A stretch of 59,228 nucleotides of DNA from JAILZP01 sp037444185 (GCA_037444185.1 JBBIMW010000013.1:1-59228), one strand, 5' to 3'. Shown: positions 8,034 to 16,831, counted from the first letter of the stretch. Notes: a model not told the origin generated them from the sequence alone. Numbers and translations are program-made.

Positions 8034-9335
8034 GTGTACCAAAGCCGGAGAAACAGCGGATACAGATTGAAAAAAAGGTTCAGGTTCGTATTTGTTTTGT
8101 TTTTCTTCCTTACCCTGCTGGCGGGGGGCGGGCTGTGGGCTTCCGGACTGATGGATGATTACCTCTATGAAGCGGGATTGATAGATTTTCCTGAAAAACC
8201 AGACGCCTTCAAGGGCCGCATCAATGTGCTGGTGATGGGGATGGACTCCCGTCACGGAGAGGCGGCCCGGGCCGACACCATTATGTTGTGCAGTGTGGAT
8301 ACTGAAAAGAACATTATGAGCATACTCTCCATACCCAGGGACACCAGGGTGAGGATCCCCGGGCACGGATGGGAGAAAATCAACTCCGCCACTGTTTACG
8401 GAGGTCCGGGCATGGCCATGAAACTGGTGTCGGACCTGCTGGGCATCCGGGTAACCAGTTACGTGGCTACGGATTACGACGGGTTCAAAAGTATAATAGA
8501 CACCCTGGGCGGTGTCACGGTGGACATTAAGGAAAGAATGTACCACCACGACCCGGAGGACGGCGGCATATACACCATCGACCTCATGCCGGGGGTGCAG
8601 CGGCTGGACGGCTACAAGGCCCTGCAATACGTCCGCTACCGGGACTACGCCCTGGGGGATATCGGCAGGGCCGAGCAGCAGCAGCAGTTCCTTTCCGCTC
8701 TGAGCAAGGAGGTTCTGCAGCCCTCAACGGTGATCAGGCTTCCGTCCCTGATTGCGGGGGCCTACAGGGCCGTAGAGACCAATCTGAGCCTTCTGGAAAT
8801 GAAGAAGCTGGCCGTCGCCGCCGGCAAAATGACCGGTGCCAGCCTGCTGACCCAGACTCTGCCGGGACAGTTTCTAGAGTATGACGGGGTAAGCTATTGG
8901 GAGCCCGACCCCCAGCTCACCCGCCAGGTGATTGCGGGGATATACGAGGGCCGGGCTGTGGGGAAGGTGGTCCTGGGCGAAACAAAGGTCATCAGCACTG
9001 AAAAGCCGGAAGAGGAACCACAAAAGTCCCAGGGCGGCGTGGTCCCCGGCCGGCAGGGCCAGCCGGGGGACGCCACGGGGACCGGGGTTCAGGGGAGCGC
9101 AGTTAAGCCCGGCCCGCCGGGAACGTCCGGGCAGCAGGCCGCCGGCGCCGGAGCAAAAACCGTCACCGATAAAAAACAGCCCGGGAACGTCTCCGGAGGC
9201 TCCGCCTCCGGGGGCTCCGGACAGCCTCCGGGAGGCGCCATAGTGCCGCCCAGGGCGCCCCAGAAGCAAGACCAGCAGGCTGAAAAGAAGGATTTGCCCA
9301 AAGTTATAATCGTCCCCAAGACGGTACCCAATTAA
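8034..9335 (+). CDS. LytR-CpsA-Psr (LCP) family wall-polymer ligase
   Basis: Membrane-anchored LCP protein of 433 residues. LCP enzymes transfer undecaprenyl-diphosphate-linked glycopolymers onto peptidoglycan outside the membrane. A basic N-terminus and one membrane helix (about 19-40) precede the LCP domain (about 65-235), which carries VMGMDSRHGEAARADTIML, SIPRDTRVRIPGHGWEKIN, GFKSIIDTLGGVTVDI and RYRDYALGDIGRAEQQQQFL. The arginines and aspartates that bind the lipid diphosphate are present. The last 100 residues are a Pro/Gly/Gln-rich low-complexity tail, probably a wall-spanning linker. The GTG start follows GAGGTGG. The acceptor and donor polymer probably come from the surrounding tagA/tagO/GT genes. 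Confidence 0.9.
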   Translation: MYQSRRNSGYRLKKRFRFVFVLFFFLTLLAGGGLWASGLMDDYLYEAGLIDFPEKPDAFKGRINVLVMGMDSRHGEAARADTIMLCSVDTEKNIMSILSIPRDTRVRIPGHGWEKINSATVYGGPGMAMKLVSDLLGIRVTSYVATDYDGFKSIIDTLGGVTVDIKERMYHHDPEDGGIYTIDLMPGVQRLDGYKALQYVRYRDYALGDIGRAEQQQQFLSALSKEVLQPSTVIRLPSLIAGAYRAVETNLSLLEMKKLAVAAGKMTGASLLTQTLPGQFLEYDGVSYWEPDPQLTRQVIAGIYEGRAVGKVVLGETKVISTEKPEEEPQKSQGGVVPGRQGQPGDATGTGVQGSAVKPGPPGTSGQQAAGAGAKTVTDKKQPGNVSGGSASGGSGQPPGGAIVPPRAPQKQDQQAEKKDLPKVIIVPKTVPN

Positions 9336-9378
9336 ATTAAATAAAAACCGGCACTCAAACCCCGGGGTTCAGAATTTT

Positions 9379-9412
9379 GAATTGAGCCGCCCTGCAAAGG
9401 GCGGCTCAATTC
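9379..9412. terminator. perfect 15-bp hairpin between convergent genes
   Basis: A 15-base perfect inverted repeat with a GCAA loop lies between the LCP gene and the convergent polymerase gene and covers the latter's stop codon (9406-9408). It has no T-run on either strand, so it may act as a transcript 3'-end protector or a bidirectional stop. Confidence 0.65.
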
Positions 9413-10956
9413 TCCCGGATATGCGGCAGGGCGGCCAGCACCCCGGCCAGGAACCAGAAATAGGTGGCCATCATGGGAACCTCGAAAATGTTTTCCACGG
9501 TGTTGTGCGCCGCCACTCCCAGGAGGGCCGCCAGTATGGCGGCGGCCATGGTTTTCAGTCCGCCGTCATCGATTTTTTTATAGGCCCCGTAGCTGTGCCT
9601 GAATACGCTGGCCAGCAGCCAGAGAAATGACAAAAGGCCGACGATCCCGCCTTCCACCAGGGTCTTCAGATAAAAATTGTCCACGTAGAAACTGCCCGGG
9701 ACTTTGCGTGCCGCTACGGCCCCGCCGAAGGTGCCGTAGCCGGACCCCAAAAGGGGGTCGGACCGGAACTTTTCCAGGGCCGCCTGCCACAGGGCGAGCC
9801 GGCCGGCCCTCTGGCTGCTGGCCAGGTAGGCCGGTGAAAACAGATAGCCCAGGCGGGCGCCGATGCCCGGCACCACCTTGGCGGAGGTGATGAATCCGGC
9901 GGCCATGGCAATCAGCAGCCGGGGATTGTACATAAGGCAGAAGGCAGTGGCGGACAGTCCCAGGGCCAGCCAGGCGCCCCTGGAATAGGTTAAAACCATG
10001 CAGGCCAGCATTATGGCCAGGGCTGCCAGGCAGGCCCCCCGCTCCCGCCGCCCCCGGGCGGTGAGCAGCAGCCCCGCGGTAATGGCCGTAAATATCACCA
10101 TAAGGCTTCCCAGTACATTGGGGCTGACCACGATGGAAAAGACCCTGGCCCGTATTCCGGTTTCAGCCTGATCCACCCAGTGGGCCGGGGTTTCCACCCC
10201 GGCAATATACTGATAGACACCCACCGCCGCCACCAAGGCGGCCATCGCCGCCATGCCCTTCACCAGGGCGTAGAACTGGCGCCGGCTGAGAAGCAGATTG
10301 GCTCCGACAAAAAACCACATCAGGTATTGCAGGTAGATTCTGGCTCCCTCCACCGCCAAGGGGAAGTTCCCCGACCGCATAAAGAGGAGAAAAAGGGTGA
10401 TTCCCGCATACACCAGCACCGGCAGTTCCAGTCCCGTGTACCGGAAGGCCGGTCGCCCGCCCAGGGCCATCTGTAGGGGCCAGGCCACGATGATGAAGGC
10501 CATCAGCAGCTCGTCCCAGGCCCCGGCAAGAAAATTGAGGGACGGCGCCAACCGCATCAGGTAGTCCACCAGCGGGTAGAGAGCCACCAGCCAGAGGGCG
10601 GTTTCCGCCCTTATGCCGCCGCCGGCCTTTAAAATCCGGCTGTGGGCCGTAAAGGCAGGGAACCGGAGGTTCAGCGCCCGGCTGTGACGGGACTGCCGCC
10701 GCAGGCATGAGCCTGCGGCCGCCGCAGGGGCGAGGAATAGCGCGGCCAGCCGGGACGCCGCTTTAAAGAAGATCGATTCCTCCATAACCTGATGGGAGGT
10801 ATATCGGGGGGGACTGCCCAAGGTATCCAAAATCTTGCTGCCAAAGACCCAGGCCCCGATGGTGCGGGAAAAGCCGGATAGCACCCGGCATATGACACTG
10901 TTTTCGATCAAGACGCCTGTGGCCAGGCCGGATCCCTCCTTTATGCGGAAAACCAT
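9406..10956 (-). CDS. O-antigen ligase / polymerase-like membrane protein (Wzy_C)
   Basis: Polytopic membrane protein of 516 residues with about twelve hydrophobic segments and the O-antigen ligase (Wzy_C) signature in the second half: LTYSRGAWLALGLSATAF, then a large external loop with LWQAALEKFRSDPLLGSGYG and DNFYLKTLVEGGIVGLLSF. This family polymerises or ligates lipid-linked oligosaccharides at the outer membrane face. The first 100 residues are unusually long and cytoplasmic-looking, with a short Arg/Ser-rich stretch. The start at 10956 has a purine-rich (AAAGAGAGAGAAAG) site rather than a strong Shine-Dalgarno. It is transcribed alone, divergent from the GT4 gene and convergent with the LCP gene. 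Its context suggests a surface polysaccharide polymerase. Confidence 0.82.
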   Translation of the reverse strand: MVFRIKEGSGLATGVLIENSVICRVLSGFSRTIGAWVFGSKILDTLGSPPRYTSHQVMEESIFFKAASRLAALFLAPAAAAGSCLRRQSRHSRALNLRFPAFTAHSRILKAGGGIRAETALWLVALYPLVDYLMRLAPSLNFLAGAWDELLMAFIIVAWPLQMALGGRPAFRYTGLELPVLVYAGITLFLLFMRSGNFPLAVEGARIYLQYLMWFFVGANLLLSRRQFYALVKGMAAMAALVAAVGVYQYIAGVETPAHWVDQAETGIRARVFSIVVSPNVLGSLMVIFTAITAGLLLTARGRRERGACLAALAIMLACMVLTYSRGAWLALGLSATAFCLMYNPRLLIAMAAGFITSAKVVPGIGARLGYLFSPAYLASSQRAGRLALWQAALEKFRSDPLLGSGYGTFGGAVAARKVPGSFYVDNFYLKTLVEGGIVGLLSFLWLLASVFRHSYGAYKKIDDGGLKTMAAAILAALLGVAAHNTVENIFEVPMMATYFWFLAGVLAALPHIREN

Positions 10957-11052
10957 TCTTTCTCTCTCTTTCGTTCCGGGCTTTGGGTTTCGTCTAAATT
11001 ATACACCATTATTCCCGCTGCATCCAGGGCCGTCCGCAAAGGGAAAAACACC

Positions 11053-11081
11053 TTGTCGAAAGACTATGAAATTGATAAAAT
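11053..11081 (+). promoter_or_regulatory. candidate sigma-A promoter for the GT4 gene
   Basis: TTGTCG at 11053-11058, a 17-base spacer and TAAAAT at 11076-11081, about 30 bases before the GT4 start at 11114. Sequence match only. Confidence 0.45.
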
Positions 11082-11113
11082 GATTTAAGCAAGGCCAAGG
11101 AGGCACATACACG

Positions 11114-12271
11114 GTGAATCGTTTGCGGGTTCTCCACGTGATTGGCGGGGGCGAATTCGGCGGTGCCGAAAGACATATTCTGAATTTGGCCGCTGCCATG
11201 GACCCTGACCGGGTGGAGGTTTTTGTCTGTGGCCTTTTTGCCGGTCCCTTTGTGCAGGTGGCCCGGGAAGCCGGGATCAGGGCGCATTCCATACCCATGC
11301 GCCACAAGCTGGACTTTGGTATAGTCACCAAACTGAGGGATTTTATCGCCTTGGAAAAAATAGACATTGTTCATACCCACGGCGTTAGGGCGAACCTGGT
11401 GGGCCGGCTGGCGGCCCGCATGGCCGGGGTGGATACGGTGGTCACCACCGTGCACAGCTTGCTGGCGCAGGACTATCCGGATTTATTCAGCAGGCTGGCC
11501 AACATGTTCATCGAAAAGGTTTCCAGGGGTTTAACCACCCATTTTATCGCCGTTTCCGGAGGATTGCGGGAGGCCCTGGTCCGCCAGGGTATTCCTGAAA
11601 ACAGGATTACAGTAATATATAACGGGCTTAATCCCGAGATGTTCAGGAAAAAGGCCGGCGCTTGCGCCGGGTGGCGCGAAAGGAACGGCTTCAGGCCGGG
11701 GACGCCCCTGGTGGCCATGGTGGGGCGACTGCATCCGGTGAAGGGGCACCGCTTTTTTTTAAAGGCGGCGGCGGAGATAATAAAGGAGAGGAAGGATGTT
11801 CACTTTTTGGTGGTGGGCGGCGGCCCCGAGAGGGACAGGCTTCAGGAGTACACGAACAGGCTGGGCATTGCGGACCATGTGACCTTCACGGGCTTTGTCT
11901 CGGACGTGTCCGGGCTGATGCCGGAGCTGAACCTGCTGATCATTCCCTCCCTGTGGGAGGGTTTCGGCCTTACGGCCCTGGAGGCCATGGCGGTGGGAGT
12001 GCCCGTGGTGGCCACATCGGTGGGCGGCCTGCCTGAAATTGTGGATCACGGCACCACCGGGCTGCTGGTCCCCCCGGCCGATGAAGCCTGTCTGATCAAG
12101 GGTATCGTCTGGATGCTGGACCACCCCCAGGAGGCGGTGGAAATGGCTGCCGCGGCCAAATCGGCGGTGGAGGAGAAATTCACCGCCTCGGCCATGGCCC
12201 GCAAGACACTGGAACTGTACGGCGAGCTCAGATACGAGGCAAAGAAGGGGAAAAGCCGGGATCCGGAATAA
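11114..12271 (+). CDS. GT4-family glycosyltransferase
   Basis: GT-B fold glycosyltransferase of 385 residues. The N-terminal acceptor half opens with HVIGGGEFGGAERHILNLA. The C-terminal nucleotide-sugar half starts near VAMVGRLHPVKGHRFFLKAA (about 200) and contains the E-x7-E block IPSLWEGFGLTALEAMAVG with the following GGLPEIVDHGTTGLLVPP. It is a retaining family-4 enzyme, but the sugar and linkage cannot be read from sequence. The GTG start lies behind AAGGAGG at 11097-11103. It is followed 24 bases later by a second glycosyltransferase, so the two probably add successive residues to the wall polysaccharide. Confidence 0.88.
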   Translation: MNRLRVLHVIGGGEFGGAERHILNLAAAMDPDRVEVFVCGLFAGPFVQVAREAGIRAHSIPMRHKLDFGIVTKLRDFIALEKIDIVHTHGVRANLVGRLAARMAGVDTVVTTVHSLLAQDYPDLFSRLANMFIEKVSRGLTTHFIAVSGGLREALVRQGIPENRITVIYNGLNPEMFRKKAGACAGWRERNGFRPGTPLVAMVGRLHPVKGHRFFLKAAAEIIKERKDVHFLVVGGGPERDRLQEYTNRLGIADHVTFTGFVSDVSGLMPELNLLIIPSLWEGFGLTALEAMAVGVPVVATSVGGLPEIVDHGTTGLLVPPADEACLIKGIVWMLDHPQEAVEMAAAAKSAVEEKFTASAMARKTLELYGELRYEAKKGKSRDPE

Positions 12272-12295
12272 AAAGGCGGAGGAGAACTGTGTCCG

Positions 12296-13465
12296 GTGGA
12301 TGCTGACATTCTAAAGGGCCGGGATATTATCTGCATCGGGCCGGTGGACTGGGAACCCGTCTGGAACCGGTCCCAGCAGTTGATGTCAAGAATGCCCCCC
12401 TCCAGCAGGATTCTCTATGTGGAGCCCCCGGCCACGGCGCTGTCGGCTTTCAAGGATCGCAGCCTGTGGTTTAAGTGGTGGCGGTGGGCCGGGGGGGCCA
12501 GGCGGATAACAGAAAATATTTATCTTTATTCACCGCCAGTGGTGCTGCCCTTCGGAAACGTGTTCCCCCGGGTGAACCGGCTAAACCAGCGGTGGCTTTT
12601 AATTTTTGTCGGCGGAATCGCCCGCCGGCTCGGGTTTGAAAGGCCCCTGGTGTGGACTTATCTGCCCAATTCATTGACGCTGGCCCGGGGGCTTGAACCT
12701 GATATGCTGGTTTATGACTGTGTGGACGAGCACTCGGAATTTACCGGGCTGATCCGCAGGGAGGCGGTGCTGTCCATGGAAAGGGACTTGCTGGAGGGGA
12801 GCGATCTGGTTTTTGTCACCGCCCCGGGCCTTTACCGGGACAAAAAGCCCTTTGCCCGGAATATTCACCTCGTCCCCAACGCCGCCGACGTGGATCACTT
12901 CAGGCGGGCCGACTGCGGGGATACCCCGGTGCCCGGCGAGATAGCCGTATTGCCCCGCCCGGTATTGGGTTTCGTGGGTGTAATCCACCACTGGATTGAC
13001 CTGGATCTGATTGAATTCATAGCCTTAAAAAGGCCGCGGTGGTCCGTGGCCATGATCGGGCCGGCGGGGGCCGGGGTAAGGATGGGCCGTCTGCGGTCGC
13101 TGCCCAATGTGCATTTTTTCGGCAGGCGGGACAAAGAGGAACTGCCGGGGTACATGAAGGCCTTTGACGTATGTATTAGCCCGTTTAAGAGAAATGAGCT
13201 CACCGACCGGGTGAACCCGCTGAAAGTCTATGAGTATCTGGCCTCGGGGCGGCCGGTGGTAAGTGTCGATATGCCCGGGGTGATGGAGTTTAAGGACGTG
13301 ATAGAAATAGCCGGGGATTATGAGGAATTTCTGCATGCCGTGGAAAGGGCGCTGGGGCGGGAAGGCGGCGAGAGGAAGAAAAAGCGGCTGGCGGCGGCGG
13401 CCGGCCACTCATGGGAGGACAGGCTCCGCCGGATGGCGGAGATAATGGGGCGGACTACTCTTTAA
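12296..13465 (+). CDS. GT-B glycosyltransferase (TuaH-like)
   Basis: A 389-residue GT-B enzyme resembling the TuaH-like glycosyltransferases of teichuronic-acid-type clusters. It starts with IICIGPVDWEPVWNRSQQLM, where an Arg/Gln pair follows the first strand. It has LVYDCVDEHSEF in the middle and a C-terminal donor-binding block DVCISPFKRNELTDRVNPLK followed by YEYLASGRPVVS, typical of this subgroup. The GTG start at 12296 lies about 12 bases after GGCGGAGGAG. Its 3' end overlaps the convergent DUF4330 gene by 11 bases. The donor sugar is unknown; its position right after another GT suggests sequential action. Confidence 0.83.
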   Translation: MDADILKGRDIICIGPVDWEPVWNRSQQLMSRMPPSSRILYVEPPATALSAFKDRSLWFKWWRWAGGARRITENIYLYSPPVVLPFGNVFPRVNRLNQRWLLIFVGGIARRLGFERPLVWTYLPNSLTLARGLEPDMLVYDCVDEHSEFTGLIRREAVLSMERDLLEGSDLVFVTAPGLYRDKKPFARNIHLVPNAADVDHFRRADCGDTPVPGEIAVLPRPVLGFVGVIHHWIDLDLIEFIALKRPRWSVAMIGPAGAGVRMGRLRSLPNVHFFGRRDKEELPGYMKAFDVCISPFKRNELTDRVNPLKVYEYLASGRPVVSVDMPGVMEFKDVIEIAGDYEEFLHAVERALGREGGERKKKRLAAAAGHSWEDRLRRMAEIMGRTTL

Positions 13466-13937
13466 CCTGTATTCCGGTCACTATTCCCTTGAATTCATAG
13501 TCCCTGGATTTGACGTAATATTCCCGGCCCACCCTGACTTCCTGGCCGCCCACGGTGATGGCGGCCGAGGACAGCACGGTGGTGCCGGCGTTGGTAACGT
13601 AAACATCTTTGAGGTAGGGATCCAGGGATTCCACTCTCTGGCCCCTGGCGTCCACGTTCACCGAGTAACCCGGCTTGACCTGCACTTCCTTTACTGTTAC
13701 GTCCGTGAAGCTGCCGCCTTTGACCATCCTGTCCCCCACCTTTATGGCCTGGGCCAGTTCTGGCCTGACGTGGGGGATCATGACCTGGAATTCCACTGTG
13801 ACGGTTCGGCCGGGGGCGGAGCCGGCGGTGAATTTGTAAGCCGCGCCGGCGGCCACCAGCAGCACCACCAGAAGTATCAGCAGATCCACTATATTGATGA
13901 GGCCGAAGACCCTTCCCTTTTCGTCCAGCAGTTTCAT
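13455..13937 (-). CDS. DUF4330 domain-containing membrane-anchored protein
   Basis: About 160 residues. A cytoplasmic lead MKLLDEKGRVFGLINIVDLL runs into one membrane helix (about 16-36), followed by an extracytoplasmic beta-rich domain (about 40-160) with FQVMIPHVRPELAQAIKVGD and the closing YEFKGIVTGIQV. This matches DUF4330, a family of unknown function. The ATG at 13937 follows AAGGGGGG; a longer reading adds a Lys/Ile-rich stretch without a good site. It is the only minus-strand gene in this stretch of the polysaccharide region, and its 3' end overlaps the glycosyltransferase gene. A partial repeat phrase (GCCGGATACGGC) sits just upstream of its start. Confidence 0.82.
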   Translation of the reverse strand: MKLLDEKGRVFGLINIVDLLILLVVLLVAAGAAYKFTAGSAPGRTVTVEFQVMIPHVRPELAQAIKVGDRMVKGGSFTDVTVKEVQVKPGYSVNVDARGQRVESLDPYLKDVYVTNAGTTVLSSAAITVGGQEVRVGREYYVKSRDYEFKGIVTGIQVKE

Positions 13938-14084
13938 TGACAGCCCCCCTTGATGGTTTGGCGGGTAGCCGGATACGGCTTCCCATATGAGTATAATTTT
14001 TTTTGTCCCCAAGATCAATGGCAGAGGAAAACGCGGTGATATAAAGGGCGGGGCCGGTCAATAATGTAACGGGAGGCGAGTAGA

Positions 14085-14522
14085 ATGGAATTTGTTTTGG
14101 ATATTGACGGGATAATGAGGATCATTCCCCACCGTTACCCCTTCTTGCTGGTGGATAGGATTTTGGAGCTGGAACCGGGCAAAAGGGCGGTGGGCATTAA
14201 AAATGTCAGCGGCAATGAACCTTTTTTCCAGGGCCATTTTCCCGGCCGCCCGGTAATGCCCGGGGTGCTCGTCATTGAGGCCATGGCCCAGACCGGGGCC
14301 GTGGCGGTGCTTTCCATGCCGGAAATGGAAAACAAACTGGCCCTTTTTGCCGGGATAGACGGTGCCCGCTTCAGGAGGCAGGTTGTTCCCGGGGATCAGT
14401 TGCGGCTGGAGGTGGAGATATTAAAATTCAAGGGCCCTCTGGGCAAGGGCCGGGGGTTGGCCACGGTGGAGGGGCGGCCGGCCGCCGAAGCCGAACTTCT
14501 TTTTGCCCTGCAGGCGAAATAG
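14085..14522 (+). CDS. fabZ: 3-hydroxyacyl-ACP dehydratase FabZ
   Basis: Hot-dog-fold enzyme of 145 residues that dehydrates 3-hydroxyacyl-ACP in fatty-acid elongation in the cytosol. The sequence has the FabZ landmarks: IPHRYPFLLVDRI at residues 13-25, the catalytic His in FFQGHFPGRPVMPGV, the catalytic Glu in VLVIEAMAQTGAV, and FAGIDGARFRRQVVPGD. Its length fits the family. The ATG start has a GGGAGGCG site. It stands away from other fab genes, flanked by wall-polymer genes, so here it is a lone copy supplying acyl chains in general or, less likely, a dedicated lipid carrier pathway. Confidence 0.95.
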   Translation: MEFVLDIDGIMRIIPHRYPFLLVDRILELEPGKRAVGIKNVSGNEPFFQGHFPGRPVMPGVLVIEAMAQTGAVAVLSMPEMENKLALFAGIDGARFRRQVVPGDQLRLEVEILKFKGPLGKGRGLATVEGRPAAEAELLFALQAK

Positions 14523-14596
14523 TGGGTATTGTGTAGATTCGGAGAGATGGCTTGTCCAATTGCCGCAATGGGCTTTTCCGGTTGCGATTTTATGCT

Positions 14597-14626
14597 TTGT
14601 TAATATGGTTAACTAAATGATAAAAT
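14597..14626 (+). promoter_or_regulatory. candidate sigma-A promoter for tagO/wecA
   Basis: TTGTTA at 14597-14602, an 18-base spacer and TAAAAT at 14621-14626, in the gap after fabZ. The predicted transcript start lies about 40 bases before the TTG at 14672. Confidence 0.45.
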
Positions 14627-14671
14627 GAATTTGTGTGTCCATTCAGTTATGTTTTTTGGGGGTTTTTTACT

Positions 14672-15748
14672 TTGGAAGTTTTTTTGTCTCTGCCGGCGGC
14701 ATTTCTGCTGGCGTTGTTGCTGACCCCCTGGGTCAGGTCCAGGGCGGTTTCTTGGGGCGCGGTGGACGTCCCCAGCCAGCGCAAGGTCCACGGAAGGGCC
14801 ATGCCCCGCCTGGGGGGGCTGGTCATTTACATGGCCTTCGTGCCCGCGGCCCTGGTAAGCTCGTCCTTCAAGCCGCCGGTGCTGGGGTTGGCCTGCGGGG
14901 CCACATTGATGGTGATTCTGGGCATGGTGGACGACATCAGGGGGCTGTCCCCCCGGGTGAAGCTGGCCGGACAGACACTGGCGGCCCTGTCGGTGATACC
15001 CTTCGGTGTAAAGGTGGCCTTCATAACCAATCCCGTGACCAATGAAATACTGCACCTCGGCATTCTGGCCGTTCCGGTGACGGTGTTCTGGCTGGTGGCG
15101 GTGACCAACGCGGTGAATTTGATCGACGGGCTTGACGGGCTGGCCGGGGGAGTATCGTGCATAGCCGCGCTGACCATGGCCGTCATCGCCCTTTTGCAGT
15201 TCAAGCTGTTCGGCATATCCGGGCAATTGGAGATTATGTTGCTGGCACTGCTCCTGGCCGCGTCCGTCCTGGGGTTTTTGAAATACAATTTCCACCCCGC
15301 CAGCATCTTTTTGGGCGATTCCGGCTCGATGCTGCTGGGGTTCAGTCTTGGCGTCATTTCGGTGATGGGTCTCACCAAGAGCGCCACCGCCATATCGGTG
15401 ATTATACCGCTGGTGGTGATGGGAATTCCGCTGTTCGACACGATGATGGCCATTGTCAGGCGTTACCAGGAACACCGGCCTATTTTTCAGCCCGACCGGG
15501 AGCATCTGCACCACCAGCTTTTGGCCAGGGGGTTCTCCCACCGCGGCGCGGTGCTGTCAATTTACGGCGTAAGTGCGGTGATGGGCGCCAGCGCGGTGAT
15601 TATGAGCGTGATCACCACCGGGCATTCCATGATGATGCTGGCCATACTGGCCACTCTGGCCATTATGGCCGCCAACAGGATCAGGGTGACCGGGCCCGGC
15701 GTGAAGGGCGTGAAGGGCAAATATCCGGAACGGTCCGCCAAAATGTGA
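14672..15748 (+). CDS. tagO: undecaprenyl-phosphate GlcNAc-1-phosphate transferase (TagO/WecA family)
   Basis: Polytopic enzyme of about 358 residues that moves GlcNAc-1-phosphate from UDP-GlcNAc to undecaprenyl phosphate, the committed first step of wall polymer synthesis. MraY/WecA-family motifs are all present: VHGRAMPRLGGLVIYMAF, the Mg-binding VDDIRGLSPRVKLAGQ, NAVNLIDGLDGLAGG, FHPASIFLGDSGSMLLGF and the His-rich DREHLHHQLLARGFSH. About eleven membrane helices alternate with these loops. I chose the TTG at 14672 because GGGGG precedes it and the protein then begins directly at the first helix; an in-frame GTG lies at 14633. Its product would be the substrate of the WecG/TagA enzyme encoded at 5.5 kb. 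Confidence 0.92.
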   Translation: MEVFLSLPAAFLLALLLTPWVRSRAVSWGAVDVPSQRKVHGRAMPRLGGLVIYMAFVPAALVSSSFKPPVLGLACGATLMVILGMVDDIRGLSPRVKLAGQTLAALSVIPFGVKVAFITNPVTNEILHLGILAVPVTVFWLVAVTNAVNLIDGLDGLAGGVSCIAALTMAVIALLQFKLFGISGQLEIMLLALLLAASVLGFLKYNFHPASIFLGDSGSMLLGFSLGVISVMGLTKSATAISVIIPLVVMGIPLFDTMMAIVRRYQEHRPIFQPDREHLHHQLLARGFSHRGAVLSIYGVSAVMGASAVIMSVITTGHSMMMLAILATLAIMAANRIRVTGPGVKGVKGKYPERSAKM

Positions 15749-15790
15749 ACTTTGGTACCTGGTACCTAAGTTATTAAGTTATTGAGTTCC

Positions 15791-15813
15791 GCCGCCGGGA
15801 TGGCGGCTTTTTT
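15791..15813 (+). terminator. intrinsic terminator after tagO/wecA
   Basis: GCCGCC and GGCGGC pair around a GGGAT loop and are followed by six T's. It follows a short run of AT-rich repeats (GGTACCTGGTACCTAAG at 15754-15770). Confidence 0.75.
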
Positions 15814-15825
15814 ATTTGCGCAAGA

Positions 15826-15854
15826 TTCACAGAGGTAATTATTTACTGTATAAT
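15826..15854 (+). promoter_or_regulatory. candidate sigma-A promoter for galU
   Basis: TTCACA at 15826-15831, a 17-base spacer and an extended -10 (TG then TATAAT at 15849-15854). galU starts 31 bases downstream. Confidence 0.6.
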
Positions 15855-15884
15855 TAAAAAAAAATTACTGGGGAGGGTTGCCGG

Positions 15885-16754
15885 ATGAGGATAAGAAAGG
15901 CTGTTATTCCAGCGGCGGGCCTGGGAGTCAGATTTTTGCCGGCCACCAAGGCTCAGCCCAAAGAGATGCTGCCCATAGTGGACAAGCCCACCATCCAGTA
16001 CATAGTGGAGGAAGCCGTTGAATCGGGGATAGAAGATATACTGTTTATCACCGGAAGGCAAAAAAGATCCATTGAGGACCATTTCGACAAGTCTCCGGAC
16101 CTGGAGGCCATGCTCAGGGAAAAGGGCAAGAAGGACCTGCTGGAATTGGTCAGGGGCATAGCCGGAATGGCGGATATTCACTACGTCCGGCAGAAGGAGC
16201 CGAAGGGGCTGGGGCATGCGGTTTATTGCGCCAGGAAATTCGTTGGCGGAGAGCCCTTTGCGGTGTTGCTGGGAGATGACATAGTGCGCAGCGAAGTGCC
16301 CTGCCTGAGGCAGCTGATGGATCTGCACGGGGAGACGGGGGCCACGGTGATCGGGGTGCAGGAGGTGCCCCCCGGGGAGGTGAACAAGTACGGTATTCTG
16401 GATGCCGTGGAGGTCAGGCCCGGAGTATATAAAATAGGGGACTTGGTGGAAAAGCCGTCCCCGGGGGAGGCCCCCTCCAGGCTGGCAATCATGGGCAGGT
16501 ACATAATAACGCCGGGGATTTTTGATATACTGGCGGATACCGGTCCCGGCGCAGGGGGGGAGATCCAGCTCACCGACGGGCTTAGGGCGCTTTGTCGCAC
16601 GGAGCCCATGTACGGGCTGGTTTTTGACGGGCGAAGGTACGATGTCGGGGACAGGCTGGGCTATCTCAGGGCCATGGTGGAGTTCGCCCTCAGCCGTCCG
16701 GACCTGGCGGCGGAGTTTGGCGAGTATTTGAGGCGGGTTGTGCGGGGGGACTGA
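15885..16754 (+). CDS. galU: UTP-glucose-1-phosphate uridylyltransferase GalU
   Basis: Makes UDP-glucose from UTP and glucose-1-phosphate, the donor for wall glycolipids and polysaccharides. The 289-residue protein has the nucleotidyltransferase opening PAAGLGVRFLPATKAQPKEM, followed by LPIVDKPTIQYIVEEAVESG, then FAVLLGDDIV, KYGILDAVEV, VEKPSPGEAPSRLAIMGRY and GEIQLTDGLR. This set separates GalU from GlmU and RfbA. The ATG start follows GGGGAGGG. Its stop codon lies inside the first bases of a dispersed repeat that continues downstream (16744-16823), so the C-terminal Val-Arg-Gly-Asp may have been shaped by that insertion. Confidence 0.95.
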   Translation: MRIRKAVIPAAGLGVRFLPATKAQPKEMLPIVDKPTIQYIVEEAVESGIEDILFITGRQKRSIEDHFDKSPDLEAMLREKGKKDLLELVRGIAGMADIHYVRQKEPKGLGHAVYCARKFVGGEPFAVLLGDDIVRSEVPCLRQLMDLHGETGATVIGVQEVPPGEVNKYGILDAVEVRPGVYKIGDLVEKPSPGEAPSRLAIMGRYIITPGIFDILADTGPGAGGEIQLTDGLRALCRTEPMYGLVFDGRRYDVGDRLGYLRAMVEFALSRPDLAAEFGEYLRRVVRGD

Positions 16755-16823
16755 TTTTCAACAGCCTTCCAGGGGAGTGTTGCAGAACTTATTTATACGA
16801 CATCAAGCAGGTATAGCCGATTC
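16744..16823. repeat. dispersed repeat, copy A (relative at 22475-22556)
   Basis: About 80 bases closely similar to 22475-22556. Shared blocks include TTTCAACAGCC, AGTGTTGCA, TTTATACG and CAGGTATAGCCG. It covers the galU stop codon and lies just upstream of the metK promoter. No coding potential is seen. Confidence 0.8.
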
Positions 16824-16831
16824 TTATTAGT

